Assembly: GCA_003151275.1 (NCBI GenBank)
Contig: PLXC01000147.1
Coordinates: 148,321 to 195,592 of the forward strand
Length of the DNA: 47,272 bases
Source: Candidatus Melainabacteria bacterium
GTDB lineage: Bacteria > Cyanobacteriota > Vampirovibrionia > Obscuribacterales > Obscuribacteraceae
Direction of reading: 5' to 3'
The notes beneath the pieces are model-generated. The model saw only the letters and a list, made by a program, of their open reading frames with translations, was not told the origin of the DNA and ran no database searches. Below are positions 46,843 through 47,272 of this stretch, piece after piece (position 1 is the first letter of the stretch; every line of letters starts with the position of its first letter). The position numbers were made by a program, and so were the translations under genes.

Positions 46843-47272
46843 ATGAGTACTCGCGACTGCACCCCACATAGATTTGACCGTGTCACACCACGGGATGGAC
46901 AAGAGCGTGCTGAATTGCCCGCAGTTGACCGCGTCGCTTTGTTGCGTGAGGGCGCCAGCATTAATCGGTTTATAGGTGCGCAGGCTGATAGATTTTTACC
47001 GCAAATCAGTTTAGACCAACGAGCAAACGCCGGATGTGTTAGATATGAAGCGGATCTACGTTACAACGCAGATCCAAGAATTGATCCACGAAATGGGGGC
47101 GATCGGCGAAATGCACCGGGTCAGATTGACCCTAGATATGGTGCCGACCTCAGCTTTCGACCAGCCCTGCGAAACGATGTTGACCCTCGTTTAGATCCCT
47201 CTTTTGCTCCTCGGAATGGCGGCGATCAAAGATACGCGGATCCTCGGAATGGCGGCGATCAAAGATACGCGG
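46843..47272 (+). CDS. Asp/Pro/Arg-rich repeat protein, 3' end outside the window
   Basis: From ATG 46843 the frame stays open to the last base: 143 codons, no stop. The product has a polar start, then many DPR-type units (DPRIDPRNGGD, IDPRYGAD, VDPRLDPS) and finally a tandem 11-residue repeat DPRNGGDQRYA. The repeat period, 33 bases, keeps the frame, which supports coding. No signal peptide or ribosome site is evident; GTG 46759 is an alternative start. Function is unknown, and it is probably disordered. Confidence 0.55.
   Translation, partial: MSTRDCTPHRFDRVTPRDGQERAELPAVDRVALLREGASINRFIGAQADRFLPQISLDQRANAGCVRYEADLRYNADPRIDPRNGGDRRNAPGQIDPRYGADLSFRPALRNDVDPRLDPSFAPRNGGDQRYADPRNGGDQRYA
47209..47272 (+). 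repeat. 33-bp tandem repeat at the window edge
   Basis: Two copies (47209-47241 and 47242-47272, the second cut by the edge) are identical as far as visible and code for an 11-residue unit. The sequence stopping inside a repeat suggests an assembly break or a longer array. Confidence 0.85.

Overview
The window is bacterial chromosomal DNA with base composition near 50% GC and a mosaic of housekeeping genes and many small secreted proteins of unknown function. My best guess is a non-photosynthetic relative of cyanobacteria (Melainabacteria / Obscuribacterales type). The reasons are two cyanobacterial-style DnaK paralogs, many TPR proteins with signal peptides, families of lineage-specific exported proteins, and a heptanucleotide tandem repeat like the cyanobacterial STRR class. 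This is inference from style, not a search result. No rRNA, tRNA, CRISPR array, insertion sequence or phage gene was recognised.

Layout. 1-7.0 kb: truncated SDR oxidoreductase, small exported protein, MeaB-type GTPase, repeat-containing exported protein, coiled-coil protein, NagA, APC-type permease. 7.2-17.2 kb: degenerate GGDEF protein, membrane protein with a spermidine-synthase-like methyltransferase core, three TPR proteins, two tandem paralogous exported proteins, a Lon-N-domain protein and a KGG stress protein. 17.7-22.5 kb: dnaK copy 1 with a clear terminator, an exported protein, a CHASE3 sensor histidine kinase. 22.7-26.8 kb: a two-gene operon of a Cas4-like-nuclease/XPD helicase and an exonuclease-GIY-YIG fusion. 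27-34.4 kb: exported protein behind a Cys-rich leader ORF, M28-type peptidase lacking its usual general base, exported proteins, TonB-like protein, MprF-like protein. 34.4-36.7 kb: small GIY-YIG protein and dnaK copy 2. 36.7-38.6 kb: decayed region with a histidine kinase pseudogene. 38.6-45.8 kb: two overlapping genes for paralogous VirB6/TrbL-like membrane proteins, the second 1801 aa with near-identical internal repeats. 45.8-47.3 kb: OmpR-type regulator and, divergently, the start of an Asp/Arg-rich repeat protein that runs off the edge.

Signals between genes may be the most novel part. (i) Seven copies of a short palindromic element share a GGAGCGC-like head, while the arms differ in sequence; six copies keep perfect pairing. 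One copy lies inside a coding region and two form an inverted pair. (ii) Three sites have two TAGTAAT-like heptamers spaced 4 bp, the geometry of OmpR/PhoB-family operators, each with a possible -10 at 8-10 bp. One lies just outside the OmpR-type regulator gene. (iii) Seven tandem GGGTGAT units precede the TonB-like gene. (iv) Two 20-bp repeats with 60-bp spacing precede an exported-protein gene.
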